From Azospirillum halopraeferens DSM 3675 (GTDB taxonomy: Bacteria > Pseudomonadota > Alphaproteobacteria > Azospirillales > Azospirillaceae), in NCBI RefSeq assembly GCF_000429625.1, contig NZ_AUCF01000017.1:1-64000 (forward strand): 64,000 nt of DNA. The letters are read 5' to 3'. The notes below the pieces were generated by a model. The model searched no databases, was not told where the DNA came from, and worked only from the letters and a program-made list of their open reading frames with translations. The stretch's first letter is position 1. The number at the start of each line of letters is the position of its first letter. Of this stretch, positions 52,383-61,679 are shown piece by piece. A program made the position numbers and the translations under genes.

Positions 52383-55300
52383 TCACCGCCCCTGGCGCCC
52401 CGCCAGGTCGATGACCCGGGCCGCAGGGGAGGTCAGCGGCAGGCGGGTGCGCCGCTCCTCCCAGCCGGCCAGGAAGGCGTCCAGCGCATCGGCGGGGAGC
52501 GGCGGGCTGACGAAGAAGCCCTGGATCAGGTCGCAGCCGATCCGCGACAGGGCTTCCCACTGGGCCGCCTCCTCCACCCCCTCGGCGACGACGGTGCGGT
52601 TCATGTCGCCGGCCATGCGGGTGATCGTCTGCACCATGCCGTGCGCGTCGGGTGAACGCGCGACGTCGTCGATGAAGCCCTTGTCCAGCTTCAGCGTCTG
52701 GATCGGCAGCCGGCGCAGGTGGGTCAGCGACGAATAGCCGGTGCCGAAATCGTCGAGCGCGATCGCGATGCCGTGGTGGTTCAACTCCTCCAGCCGGGCC
52801 ACGGCCACGGCGACGTTGCCCATCATCAGGGATTCCGTGATCTCGAGCTGAAGGTTGCGCGGCGCCAGGCCGGTGGCGTCGAGGATGCGCAGGACGTCGG
52901 GAACGAAATCCCCGCGCGAAAGCTGCACCACCGAGACGTTGACGCTCATCTTCAGGCCGTCGCCGCCCGCGGCGGCCAGAGCCACGGCCCGGCGGCAGGC
53001 GGATTCCAGCACCCACAGGCCCAGCGGGATGATCATGCCGCTGTCCTCGCAGACGGGGACGAAGCGCGCCGGCGGCACCGCCCCCAACACGCTGTCGGTC
53101 CAGCGCACCAGAGCCTCGAAGCCGCGGATGCGGCCATCGGCGGTCGACGCCAGGGGCTGGTAGTGGAGCGTGAACGCGTCCTCCTCCAGCGCCGTGCGCA
53201 GGCGGCTCGACAGCCGCAGCCGGTCGACGATGTGGCGGTTCATGTCCGGCTCGAACTGCGACACCCGGCCGGGTCCGGCGTTCTTGGACCAGTGCATGGC
53301 CGTGTCGGCGTTCTGCAGCAGTTCGTCGAAGCAGCGGCCGTCCCAGGGATAGCGGGCGATGCCGATGCTGCAGGAGATGATGAAGTTCTGCCCCTCGACG
53401 GCGAACGGCGCCCGGAAGCTCGCTTCGATCTTCCGGGCCATCTCCGCGGCCGCCACCGCCTCCTCGCCCCGCACCACCGCCACGAACTCGTCGCCGCCGG
53501 AGCGCGACACGAATCCGCTGCCGACGATGCCGCGCAGCCTGCGGGCAAGCGCCACCAGCAGGGAGTCTCCCGCCTTGTGGCCGAACGAGTCGTTGATGTA
53601 CTTGAAGCCGTCCAGGTCGAGCATCAGCAGCGCCAGGGATTCCTTGCACCCGCCCGCCTTCGCGGCGGCCAGCAGCTCGTCCACATGTCCGGCCAGGTGC
53701 AGCCGGTTCGGCAGGCCGGTCAGCGGGTCATAGTGGGCCAGCCGGTCCAGCCGGTCCTCCCGTTCACGCTCCGCCGTCACGTCGGTGTAGGATCCGGCCA
53801 TGGCGACCGGGCGGCCCTCGCCGTCCGGCAACGCCCGGCCGCTGGCCGACAGCCAGACAAAATGGCCGTCCCGGTGGCGCATGCGGTAGACCGCGCGATA
53901 CTCGGCCGCTTCCCCGGAGAGATGGCGGCGCAGCGCCGCCACGGTGGCATCGCGGTCATCGGGATGAATCGCCTCCATCCACGCCTCCGCATCGGAGATT
54001 GCGCCGGCGTCATAGCCCAGCACCTCCCGCACGCGCCCGGACAGCGTGCGCTGGCCGTTGACGAGGTCCCAGTCCCAGATGATGTCGCGCGCCGATTCCA
54101 TCACCAGGCGCAGACGCTGCTCGCTGCGCCGCAGGGACTCCTCGCCGACGGTCAGGTCGGCGATGGTGTCCTGCAGGCTTTGCCGGGATGCCATCAGGTC
54201 CGTGTTGGCGGCGTGCAGGGCTCGCTCGGTGCGCCGGCGCCGGCGCGCCTCCAGGGCCAGGCCGGCCGACAGCGCGCTCAGCATGGCGATCACTCCCGCC
54301 ATCGCAAGGACCAGCGTGCGGTCGGCCCCGAGGAAGGGGCGGGGGCCGTTGACCATTCGCACCGGGGCGGAGACCCGGTCGGCATCCAGGCCGAAGCGCG
54401 CCGCTTGGCGAACATCCACGGTGCGCACGATGGCGCGGCTGAAGTGCGGCGGGAGGTCCGTCACCGCGGCGCCGTTCAGGATGCGGCCGGCGAGGCGGCC
54501 GACCTCGTCCCCGTGGTCGCGGGGACTCGACAGGCTGCCACCCAGGAGCCCATGGCCCAGCAGATTCTCCTGAAGCCCGAACAGCGGCACGGCGCTGCGT
54601 TCGCTCAGCCGCTCGACGAACCGTTCCGGTGCCAGCACGACGCCCGTGGCATCCACCGAATAGCTGCCGAACAGGGCGAAGCCGTCGGGCGGCAGCGCGG
54701 CCAGGCGATCGGCCAGCTGCACCAGGGGCAGCGCCCCGAGGGCATGCCGCTCCAGCGTCGCACCCATGGCGTCCAGGACGTCGTGAAGCTCACGCTCCAG
54801 GCCGCGCCCGGATTCCGTGCGGTCGCTGATGAGGTGGAGCCGGCGATAGCCGGGGTTCAGCTCCAGCGCCATGGCGACCGTGCCGGCGATGTCCTTCGTC
54901 TCGTACACCCCCGTCACGTGGGCGCGGTCGGCGATCAGGGACATGGCGGCGTGCCGCAGGACACCGCCGAACACCAGCGGCACCGGGCCGAACAGGCGGT
55001 CGCGCAGGCGCAGGCCGAAGGCCAGGGCCGCGTCGTCGGTGCTGACGATCAGGTCCGGGCCCGACCCGGCGAAGCGGTGCGCCAGAAGGGTTTCCAGGGC
55101 GTCCAGGTTGGCGTCGGTGGGGTGGCGCTTCCAGTCCAGGAACACCACCTCCGGCTCCGCGTCGGGCCGGATGGCGTGAAGGCCGCTCCGGATGCCCTCG
55201 TCCTGGCGGTCCGTCCACTCGTACCCCGGGTGATAGGAATGGAGGATCAGGACGCGGGTCCCGGCGCCGAGGGGCACCGCGCCGGACAGCGGCGCCGACC

Positions 55301-55391
55301 ACAGGGCCACGAAACACAACACCGCCAGCACGGCCGGCCAAAGGACGGGGACCGTCGGCGCCCTCCGCCGGGTGACGTGGCAGGATCGCAT
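52383..55391 (-). CDS. periplasm-sensing PAS-GGDEF-EAL c-di-GMP enzyme
   Basis: A 1002-residue inner-membrane protein. One helix (about 12-37) precedes a periplasmic domain (40-340) of the ABC-transporter-substrate-binding type (ILHSYHPGYEWTDRQDEGI is its start). A second helix lies at about 350-375, then a PAS domain (about 405-530), GGDEF (about 550-705) with intact SGGDEF, and EAL (about 730-970) with intact FEAL and DDFGTGYSS. Both synthesis and breakdown motifs look usable, so the direction of activity must depend on the sensor. ATG at 55391. Divergent from the GntR gene. Confidence 0.9.
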   Translation of the reverse strand: MRSCHVTRRRAPTVPVLWPAVLAVLCFVALWSAPLSGAVPLGAGTRVLILHSYHPGYEWTDRQDEGIRSGLHAIRPDAEPEVVFLDWKRHPTDANLDALETLLAHRFAGSGPDLIVSTDDAALAFGLRLRDRLFGPVPLVFGGVLRHAAMSLIADRAHVTGVYETKDIAGTVAMALELNPGYRRLHLISDRTESGRGLERELHDVLDAMGATLERHALGALPLVQLADRLAALPPDGFALFGSYSVDATGVVLAPERFVERLSERSAVPLFGLQENLLGHGLLGGSLSSPRDHGDEVGRLAGRILNGAAVTDLPPHFSRAIVRTVDVRQAARFGLDADRVSAPVRMVNGPRPFLGADRTLVLAMAGVIAMLSALSAGLALEARRRRRTERALHAANTDLMASRQSLQDTIADLTVGEESLRRSEQRLRLVMESARDIIWDWDLVNGQRTLSGRVREVLGYDAGAISDAEAWMEAIHPDDRDATVAALRRHLSGEAAEYRAVYRMRHRDGHFVWLSASGRALPDGEGRPVAMAGSYTDVTAEREREDRLDRLAHYDPLTGLPNRLHLAGHVDELLAAAKAGGCKESLALLMLDLDGFKYINDSFGHKAGDSLLVALARRLRGIVGSGFVSRSGGDEFVAVVRGEEAVAAAEMARKIEASFRAPFAVEGQNFIISCSIGIARYPWDGRCFDELLQNADTAMHWSKNAGPGRVSQFEPDMNRHIVDRLRLSSRLRTALEEDAFTLHYQPLASTADGRIRGFEALVRWTDSVLGAVPPARFVPVCEDSGMIIPLGLWVLESACRRAVALAAAGGDGLKMSVNVSVVQLSRGDFVPDVLRILDATGLAPRNLQLEITESLMMGNVAVAVARLEELNHHGIAIALDDFGTGYSSLTHLRRLPIQTLKLDKGFIDDVARSPDAHGMVQTITRMAGDMNRTVVAEGVEEAAQWEALSRIGCDLIQGFFVSPPLPADALDAFLAGWEERRTRLPLTSPAARVIDLAGRQGR

Positions 55392-55618
55392 GGTGCGTCC
55401 ACTCCCCGGCGACCGGACCGCCGCGTCGCCGACCATTCAGGATCATGCTGCATCAGGGCTCGGTTGCCGCGGCCCCGTCAACCCGATAGAGGTCCGTCAT
55501 CCTTAAGCCGGAGCGGACCCGGGTGTGCCACCCCGGTCCGGCCGGGGACCAAAGCGGGTGCGCCGCCCCGGCGCACGCGCTACACTGGCCCTTCCACCGG
55601 TTCTGGCTGCACGGACGC

Positions 55619-56638
55619 ATGGACGCAGAGGCAGAGGGCGTAGCGACGGGGCGGACCCCGCGGCTGACCGATCAGGTGGTCGGCGAGATCGAGCGGCGCA
55701 TCGCCGCGGGCGAGCTGGCGCCCGGACTCACCCTGTCGGAACTGGGGCTGGCGGAGACGTTCGGGGTCAGCCGGGCGCCGGTGCGCACGGCGCTGCGCCG
55801 CCTGGAGCGCAACGGCCTGGTGCGGCGGGCCGACGGGCGCCGCGGCTATGTGGTCGCCGCGCCCCCGGCCCGCGGTTCCGCCACCGCCGCCGCGCCGGTC
55901 GCCGCCACCGCCGACGCCGAACCGGCCCCCCGCAAGCTGACCGCCGCCGCGAGTTGGGAGGGGATCTACCGCGACGTGTCCCGCCGGACCGTGGCCCGCG
56001 CCGCCTTCGGCCGGTGGCGGATCATCGAGACGGAGCTGGCGGCCCATTACGGCGTCAGCCGCACGGTGGCCCGCGAGGTGCTGGCCCGGCTGGAGCACGT
56101 GGGCATCATCCGCAAGGACGCAGGCTCGCGCTGGTACCTGCCCGCCCTCACCGACGGGCGGGTGGGCGAGCTGTACGAGATGCGCCGCCTGCTGGAACCG
56201 GTGGCCCTGCGCCAGGCCGCCGCGCACGCGCCGCGCGCCCTGCTGGTGCGCATGCGCGCCGACCTGGAGGCGGTGAGCGACCGGCCGGAACGGGCGCTGC
56301 CCCGTGATCTCGACCGGATGGAGCAGGATCTCCACATCGAACTGCTGTCGTTCGCCGACAACGCCACGCTGGTGGAGACGTTGCAGCACTACCACGCGCT
56401 GCTGATCACCAACGCCGTCCTCTACGAGGCGACCAGCGGCAGCTTCATCGCCGACCCCTTCATCGCCGAACACCTGGCCGTGGTCCGGGCGCTGGAGTCC
56501 GGCAACCCCGGTGCCGCGGCCGAGCACCTGGAGGAGCATCTGCGCATCTCCGGCGGCCGCGCCCTGCGCCGCATCGAATGCCTGGTGCGCACCGGCACGC
56601 TGGAGCCCCTGCGCTACCTGGCGCCGCTGCCCCTGTGA
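55619..56638 (+). CDS. GntR-family regulator with two winged-helix domains and FCD domain
   Basis: A 339-residue regulator. Residues about 15-85 and about 105-180 each look like a GntR winged helix (FGVSRAPVRTALRRLERNGLVR and YGVSRTVAREVLARLEHVGIIR), separated by an alanine/proline-rich linker; residues about 185-330 form the all-helical FCD ligand domain with the metal-binding D/H pattern (DLHIELL, FIAEHLAVV). Duplicated heads are rare. Ligand and targets unknown. The ATG at 55619 has no strong ribosome site; starts further upstream are possible but less likely. Confidence 0.85.
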   Translation: MDAEAEGVATGRTPRLTDQVVGEIERRIAAGELAPGLTLSELGLAETFGVSRAPVRTALRRLERNGLVRRADGRRGYVVAAPPARGSATAAAPVAATADAEPAPRKLTAAASWEGIYRDVSRRTVARAAFGRWRIIETELAAHYGVSRTVAREVLARLEHVGIIRKDAGSRWYLPALTDGRVGELYEMRRLLEPVALRQAAAHAPRALLVRMRADLEAVSDRPERALPRDLDRMEQDLHIELLSFADNATLVETLQHYHALLITNAVLYEATSGSFIADPFIAEHLAVVRALESGNPGAAAEHLEEHLRISGGRALRRIECLVRTGTLEPLRYLAPLPL

Positions 56639-56683
56639 TGGCCGGCCCCCGAAGCACCGAAACCTGAAAGGGACGGGTCAGCG

Positions 56684-57127
56684 ATGCCGATTCCGGTGGA
56701 ACCGTCCCGCCCCGTCGCCGCCGTCCTGGCGGTTGTGCCCCGCGGCGACGGGGTGCTGCTGGTGCGCCGTGCCAACCCGCCGGACGCCGGGCTGTGGGGG
56801 TTTCCCGGCGGCAAGGTGGAGTTCGGCGAGGCGCTGCCCGACGCCGCCGTGCGGGAACTGCGGGAGGAGACCGCGGTCACGGCGGAGCCGGTGCGGGTGC
56901 TGACGGCGCTGGACGCCTTCGAATGGCGCGGCGCACCGACGCCGCACCGCCATTTCATCCTGGTGGCGGTGCTGTGCCGCTGGCTGGAGGGCGAACCGGT
57001 GGCCGGCGACGACGCGCTGGAGGCCCGCTGGTTCTCCCTCGCCGACCTGACCGACGATTCCCCGGACCTCAGCCGGGACGTCGCCGCCGTCGCCCGCCTG
57101 GCGGCCGCGGCGGTGCCGCCGCCTTAA
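56684..57127 (+). CDS. Nudix hydrolase
   Basis: A 147-residue Nudix protein, with box GGKVEFGEALPDAAVRELRE (residues 42-61) followed by ETAV; the glycine near the end of the consensus is alanine. Members of this length hydrolyse nucleoside diphosphates linked to other groups, such as ADP-ribose or oxidised nucleotides. Follows the GntR gene by 45 nt. Its stop overlaps the convergent nikE stop by 4 nt. Confidence 0.9.
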   Translation: MPIPVEPSRPVAAVLAVVPRGDGVLLVRRANPPDAGLWGFPGGKVEFGEALPDAAVRELREETAVTAEPVRVLTALDAFEWRGAPTPHRHFILVAVLCRWLEGEPVAGDDALEARWFSLADLTDDSPDLSRDVAAVARLAAAAVPPP

Positions 57128-57933
57128 CCGGCGGCCCGCTCCGCCCCCGCGCGCACCGGCATCGCCGGCAGCACGGCGTCCCACAGGCGGCGGGCGGCGG
57201 GGTGGGTGAAGCCGTGGCCGGAGGTCACCGGCCGCTCCTCGACCACCCGCCCGCCGTCCAGCACCACCACCCGCTCGCACAGGCGCGGCACCAGGCGCAG
57301 ATCGTGGGTGACGAACAGGAACGCCGTGCCCAACGGCCGGCGCAACGCCGCCAGCATGTCCAGGATGCGGATCTGCATCACCAGGTCCAGGTTCGACACC
57401 GCCTCGTCCAGGATGATCAGCGCCGGTTCGGGCGCCAGGGCGCGGGCGATGCAGACGCGCTGCACCTGGCCGCCGCTCATCTGGCCCGGCAGCTTGCCGG
57501 CATCCTCCGGCGCCAGGCCGACCAGGGTCAGCAGCTCCGCCACCCGGTCGGCCCGGCCGGCCGGCGACAGGTCGGTGAGGTGGCGCAGCGGCTCGGAGAT
57601 GATGCGGCCCACCCGGTGGCGCGGGTTCACCGCCCCGAACGGGTCCTGGAACACCACCTGGACGGCGCGCCGGTAGGCGCGCAGATCGGCACCGCGCAGT
57701 CCCGCCACGGGCGCGCCGCGGAACAGCACCCGCCCCTCGCCCGCCGGCTCCAGCCCCGGGAGCAGGCGGGCCAGCGTGCTCTTGCCGGAGCCGCTGGCCC
57801 CCACCAGGGCCACCCCCTCCCCCTCGCCCACCGTCAGGGTCACGTCGTCCAGCACGCGGCGCGGCGGCGGGCCGCCGAACAGGCCGGCGGGACGGTAGGT
57901 CTTCGCGACGCCTTCGGCGGCCAGCAGGATCAT
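57124..57933 (-). CDS. nikE: nickel ABC importer ATPase NikE
   Basis: A 269-residue ATPase with Walker A GASGSGKS, signature MSGGQVQR, Walker [13 protein letters not shown] and H-loop THDLRL. The whole sequence, including [14 protein letters not shown] and the late [12 protein letters not shown], matches E. coli NikE rather than a peptide system. The gene is intact, but its partners are damaged, so it may no longer work. ATG overlaps the nikD stop by 4 nt. Confidence 0.93.
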   Translation of the reverse strand: MILLAAEGVAKTYRPAGLFGGPPPRRVLDDVTLTVGEGEGVALVGASGSGKSTLARLLPGLEPAGEGRVLFRGAPVAGLRGADLRAYRRAVQVVFQDPFGAVNPRHRVGRIISEPLRHLTDLSPAGRADRVAELLTLVGLAPEDAGKLPGQMSGGQVQRVCIARALAPEPALIILDEAVSNLDLVMQIRILDMLAALRRPLGTAFLFVTHDLRLVPRLCERVVVLDGGRVVEERPVTSGHGFTHPAARRLWDAVLPAMPVRAGAERAAG

Positions 57934-58535
57934 CGCAGCTCCTCCCCCGGATAGAGCGCCAGGTGGGCGGCCACCAGGGCGCGGGCGGGCGCGGTGCGGG
58001 GGGCCGCGAACAGCGCCCCGACCGGCCCGGTCTCGGCGATGCGGCCGCCGTCCATGACCGCCACGCTGTCGGCCAGGCGTGCCACCACCCCCATGTCGTG
58101 GGTGACCAGCAGCACCCCCAGCCCGCGCTCGCCGGCCAGCCGCTCGATCAGGGCGAGGACCTGCGCCTGCACCACCGGGTCCAGGTCTGTGGTCGGCTCG
58201 TCCGCCACCAGGAAGGGGGCCTCGCTGACCAGCGCCAGCGCCAGCATGACGCGCTGGAGCATGCCGCCGCTCATAAGGAAGGGATGCAGGGCGCGCACCC
58301 GCTGCGCATCCGGCAGGCCCACGGCGTGCAGGGCGTCGTCGAACAGCCGGTCGGCCGTCCAGCAGCACCCGCCCGCCGGTGGCGGTCACGCCCGGCGGCA
58401 GGATGCCCTGAAGCGCCAGACAGGTCAGCGACTTGCCGGAGCCGCTGGCGCCCACCAGGGCGGTGACGGCGCCGCGCCGGCCCGCCGGGTGGCCAGCCCC
58501 AGCCCCTCCACCCGCAGGGTCGCCGGCCCGGTCAT
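57930..58535 (-). pseudogene. nikD: nikD remnant with two internal deletions
   Basis: Only 606 nt (E. coli NikD has 254 codons). The N-terminus ([18 protein letters not shown]) is in frame 1; then, near 58470, about 12 codons plus a partial codon are lost and the Walker A part [16 protein letters not shown] continues in another frame; near 58350 about 45 more codons, including the Q-loop, are missing and the frame returns to the first. From [13 protein letters not shown] on, the C-terminal half ([24 protein letters not shown]) is intact. As written no functional ATPase can be made. Assembly dropout in GC-rich DNA is an alternative. Confidence 0.8.
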
Positions 58536-59242
58536 GTGCCGCGCTCCGCCGCCAGGCCGAGGAAGGACAGGCCCGCCACGTGCAGCATCATGTGGCCGAT
58601 GTCGAGGGTGGCCGGCACCACGAGCTGGGCCATGACGCCCGGCAGGATGTGCTCCCGGAACACGGTCAGGCGGCCCGCCCCGGCCACCCGCGCCGCCAGC
58701 ACATGCTCGCGCTCGCGCAGGGACAGCACCAGGCCGCGCACCAGGCGGGCGTACCACGCCCAGTGGGACAGGGCGATGGCCAGCACCACGTTGGTCAGCC
58801 CGGTGCCCAGCACCCCCACCATGAACATGGCCAGCACGAAGGTCGGGACGGTCAGGAAGATGTCGCACAGGCGCATGATCACCTGATCCACCCGCCCGCC
58901 GGCGAAGCCGGCCAGGCCGCCCACCCCGATCCCCAGCGCCAGCACCAGCGCCAGCACGGTGGCGACCGCCCCAAGGGAGACGCGGGCGCCGTGCACCAGG
59001 CGCGCCAGGATGTCCCGCCCGAGATGGTCGGTGCCCAGCCAATGGACGGCGTCCGGCCCCTGGAGGCGCCGCGCCAGATCGACCGCGGTCGGATCGTGGG
59101 GGGTGATCAGCGGTGCCAGCAGGGCCACCGCGACCAGCGCCGCGGCCAGGCCGGCCCCGGCCGGGACCACCCCGGACCGCATCCGGTCCCACAGCGCCGG
59201 CCGCGTCCGGCCCCATCCCGCCGGGGTGTCCGTGTCCATCAT
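58532..59242 (-). CDS. nikC: nickel ABC importer permease NikC, C-terminally truncated
   Basis: 236 residues against about 277 in E. coli NikC. The first 230 residues align throughout ([48 protein letters not shown]), with six membrane helices expected. After FLGLA the protein ends AERGT, whereas homologues continue for about 55 residues that include the last helix. A deletion near 58550 joined to the native end is likely. Activity is doubtful. ATG overlaps nikB by 4 nt. Confidence 0.8.
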   Translation of the reverse strand: MMDTDTPAGWGRTRPALWDRMRSGVVPAGAGLAAALVAVALLAPLITPHDPTAVDLARRLQGPDAVHWLGTDHLGRDILARLVHGARVSLGAVATVLALVLALGIGVGGLAGFAGGRVDQVIMRLCDIFLTVPTFVLAMFMVGVLGTGLTNVVLAIALSHWAWYARLVRGLVLSLREREHVLAARVAGAGRLTVFREHILPGVMAQLVVPATLDIGHMMLHVAGLSFLGLAAERGT

Positions 59243-60183
59243 GCCCCGGCCTCCCCCGAGAGGCGGATGCGCGGGTCCAGCCAGGCGTACAGGATGTCCA
59301 CCGCGAGGTTGCACAGCACGAAGATCAGCGTCATCAGCAGGGTGAAGCACTGGATGACCGGATAGTCGCGGTTGTAGATGGCCGACACGACGTAGCGCCC
59401 CACCCCGGGCCAGCCGAAGATGCTCTCCACCACCAGGGTGCCGCCGATCAGCTCACCCACGTGCATGCCGATGGCGGTGACGATGGGCAGCAGGGCGTTG
59501 CGCACGATGTGCCCGCCGACCACCCGCGTTTCGCCCAGGCCGCGCAGGCGGGCGTACAGGACGTGGCGCTGGCCCGCCACCTCCAGCATGCCGGTGCGCA
59601 GCATGCGGGCGTTGATGGACAGCGACATGAACGCCGCGGCGAAGGCGGGCATGATCAGGTGCTCCGCCCCGCCCCGCCCCATGGGCGGCAGCCAGCCCAG
59701 CGACACCGAGAAGAACAGCACCAGCAGGAAGCCCAGCCAGAAGTTCGGCACGGACACCCCGACGAACGCGACGGCGCGCACGATATGGTCGGGCAGCCGG
59801 TCGCGACGCAGGGCCGTCCACATGCCCAGCGGGATGCTCAGCGCCAGCGTCAGCAGCAGGGCCGCCGCGCCGAGCTGGAGCGTCGCCGGCAGGTAGTACA
59901 GCAGCTCGTCCAGCACCGGCCTGCGGTTGACGTACGACAGGCCGAAATCCAGGTGCAGGGCGTTCCACAGCCAGGTCAGGAACTGTTCCGGCAGCGGCCG
60001 GTCCAGGCCGAGGTAAAGGCGTGCCGCCGCCACCGCCTCGTCGGTCGGCGGAACCTGCGACAGGCGCAGGTAGTCGAGGGCCGGGTCCCCCTGCCCCATG
60101 CGGAGCAGCAGGAACGTCATCAGCGACACCCCGATCATGATGGGCGGTAGCAACAACAGCCGCCCGAGGATGAAGCGCACCAT
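59239..60183 (-). CDS. nikB: nickel ABC importer permease NikB
   Basis: A 314-residue permease with six helices and the EAA-type loop region. The match to E. coli NikB runs from end to end: [71 protein letters not shown]. Intact and in frame. Starts 16 nt after the nikA stop. Confidence 0.93.
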   Translation of the reverse strand: MVRFILGRLLLLPPIMIGVSLMTFLLLRMGQGDPALDYLRLSQVPPTDEAVAAARLYLGLDRPLPEQFLTWLWNALHLDFGLSYVNRRPVLDELLYYLPATLQLGAAALLLTLALSIPLGMWTALRRDRLPDHIVRAVAFVGVSVPNFWLGFLLVLFFSVSLGWLPPMGRGGAEHLIMPAFAAAFMSLSINARMLRTGMLEVAGQRHVLYARLRGLGETRVVGGHIVRNALLPIVTAIGMHVGELIGGTLVVESIFGWPGVGRYVVSAIYNRDYPVIQCFTLLMTLIFVLCNLAVDILYAWLDPRIRLSGEAGA

Positions 60184-60198
60184 GGTCAGCGGGCCCCG

Positions 60199-60353
60199 TC
60201 AGCGCGCCGCGGGGCGGATGGTTTCCAGGGGGATCTCGTTCTTCGTCGCGCCGAAGGTGACGCCCTCGATGGTGCTGCGCGCCACCGCGATGCTGGTCAT
60301 GTAGGACAGCGGCAGATAGACCGCCTGGTCGTGCAGGGTGTCCCCCGTCACAT
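60199..60353 (-). pseudogene. nikA: 3' fragment of nikA, cut by the prophage
   Basis: The last 45 or so codons of the nickel-binding protein NikA remain: LHDQAVYLPLSYMTSIAVA and the C-terminal EIPLETIRP segment correspond to the end of E. coli NikA. Homology stops abruptly near 60353, where the prophage end starts. The signal peptide and ligand domain, which must lie beyond the prophage, are separated from this part, so no binding protein can be made. Confidence 0.85.
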
Positions 60354-60366
60354 TGATCTGGAGTGA

Positions 60367-60403
60367 GGCGGGATATGGCGGGACCGGGCGGGATATGGCG
60401 GGA
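60367..60403. repeat. two 17-bp direct repeats near the prophage left end
   Basis: GGCGGGATATGGCGGGA occurs at 60367-60383 and 60387-60403, period 20 bp (about two helical turns), with a partial third copy near 60418-60430. Position 13 nt inside the end fits transposase-binding sites equivalent to Mu L1/L2. Confidence 0.75.
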
Positions 60404-60641
60404 TCATCACCAAAATCAGAGGGATAGCGGTCACCGACGCGGCGGCGCGGGCGGGCTGCTTTGATCCTGGAGTGGGCGGCCAAAAGTCGCGCCGCGCCAA
60501 TTGATGCTGGAGCACGATCAGAAGGGCCGTCGTCGTTAGCCGGAGGCGGTGCGCATATCGGACTATGCACGATATGCGCGTATCCGGCATGTTCAATTCT
60601 CATAAACGAATGCGGGTGTATGCCGGGCACCATGGGGGCTT
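60404..60641. other. prophage end region without supported gene
   Basis: Between the end repeats and the repressor stop. It contains the palindromic segment 60539-60588; frames on either strand have no ribosome site. Confidence 0.35.
60539..60588. repeat. nested inverted repeat
   Basis: GCCGGA (60539-60544) pairs with TCCGGC (60583-60588) and GCGCATAT (60551-60558) with ATATGCGC (60572-60579). It lies just beyond the repressor gene and could be its terminator structure or a binding site; no T-run follows. Confidence 0.4.
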
Positions 60642-61166
60642 TCACGAGCCTGACGCCGAGTGTTTGCCTTTGGCGGTGGTGCCCTTGCCGGAGCGCAGTT
60701 CCTTGTCGAGTTGGGTGATGATCAGAGGGATCATCGCGCGGCGAATGGCCGGGTCGGTGTGGGTAACGGCGATCTCTCCGGCCTTCTCCGACACCAGGGC
60801 ACCGAAGTCCTTGTCGGCCAAGCGTGCGCCCCGCTCGCGATAAAGGCCGGCGATCGCGGCATACAGCTCCCCGAACGTCTCATCATCAAGGCCGGGCGCC
60901 ATAACAATCGCCGGCGGCGGAACGGCGGGCGCCGACTCGTCCGGCCGCATCGGCCCCTTTCCCGTTGCCAACCATTCCAGAGCGACCCCGACAGCGCTGG
61001 CGAGGGCGATCAATCGTTGTCGCGATGGGTCCGAGTCGCCGGCGCGGTACTTGTCGATGACGCTCCGAGACAGACCGGACTTCTGCGCAAGCGCTGCCGG
61101 CCCGCCAGCCAGTTCCACGATCGTGTTTACACGTTTGCGGAAATCGCTGTCCACGTCAGAGTTCAT
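60642..61166 (-). CDS. Mu-like phage repressor (C-type)
   Basis: A 174-residue protein: residues about 10-75 form a helix-turn-helix (AALAQKSGLSRSVIDKYRAG), the remainder is a helical C-terminal part with a proline-rich hinge. It is transcribed away from ner, as expected of the lysogeny repressor. A copy of the CTGACG operator overlaps its own start codon, implying autoregulation. ATG at 61166. The tail is lysine-rich. Confidence 0.82.
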   Translation of the reverse strand: MNSDVDSDFRKRVNTIVELAGGPAALAQKSGLSRSVIDKYRAGDSDPSRQRLIALASAVGVALEWLATGKGPMRPDESAPAVPPPAIVMAPGLDDETFGELYAAIAGLYRERGARLADKDFGALVSEKAGEIAVTHTDPAIRRAMIPLIITQLDKELRSGKGTTAKGKHSASGS

Positions 61167-61276
61167 GGCCTGAACCCTGACGCAAGGACGCCCATTCGAA
61201 AACGGCGTCAGAGTTGTTTAATATCAAAGTCTTACGCGCAGATCCGGCGCCGCCCACGAATGCGGAACCCTGACGC
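61153..61276. promoter_or_regulatory. phage operator array (four GAACYCTGACGY sites)
   Basis: Sites at 61153-61164 (minus), 61172-61183 (plus), 61205-61216 (minus) and 61265-61276 (plus). The plus copies read GAACCCTGACGC; the minus ones GAACTCTGACGT and CAACTCTGACGC. The first two form an inverted pair with a 7-nt spacer across the repressor start; the last sits directly upstream of the rightward -35. Presumed repressor and/or Ner binding sites. Confidence 0.75.
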
Positions 61277-61287
61277 CACTTTCGTGG

Positions 61288-61315
61288 TTGCTCGGCCTTC
61301 ACATTCATGTATGAT
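61288..61315 (+). promoter_or_regulatory. early lytic promoter candidate
   Basis: TTGCTC (61288-61293) and TATGAT (61310-61315) with a 16-bp spacer, 65 nt before ner and just downstream of operator site 61265-61276. Confidence 0.6.
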
Positions 61316-61379
61316 TTCCCCGTTCGTCCAAAACAGCACAGCGATCCGGCCTGGCGGGGCCGGTGTGACAGGGGGGGCA

Positions 61380-61679
61380 ATGGCGCGTACCACGGGCGAC
61401 CTCAGCCCGGCCGAGATCCGGTTCCGGCTGAACCAGAAGGGCCTGACCTACGCCGACGTCGATCGGGCCTGCGGCCTGAAGGACGGGACGGCGCGGCGGG
61501 CGGCACGGCAACCGCACCCGGATGGCGAGCTGGCCATCGCGGAGATGCTGTCGTGCTCGCCGCGGGAACTCTGGCCCTCGCGGTTCAACGCGGATGGTGA
61601 GCGCCTGAAGCCTCAACCCCCTGAAAACTATACGGACCCGCCGCGGCTTTCGCACCGTCAAAAGCAAAGGGCTGCGTGA
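61380..61679 (+). CDS. Ner/Nlp-type DNA-binding protein
   Basis: A 99-residue small DNA-binding protein like Mu Ner: IRFRLNQKGLTYADVDRACG then GTARRAARQPHPDGELAIAE form the helix-turn-helix, and CSPRELWPSRF is the typical end of Nlp proteins. In Mu it turns down early transcription and prevents repressor synthesis. The C-terminus is extended by about 20 residues. ATG with a GGGGGGG run upstream. Confidence 0.88.
   Translation: MARTTGDLSPAEIRFRLNQKGLTYADVDRACGLKDGTARRAARQPHPDGELAIAEMLSCSPRELWPSRFNADGERLKPQPPENYTDPPRLSHRQKQRAA

Noticed and set aside
60404..60641. Short frames on both strands in the prophage end region
   Set aside because: No ribosome sites, atypical composition, and the region is occupied by repeats.
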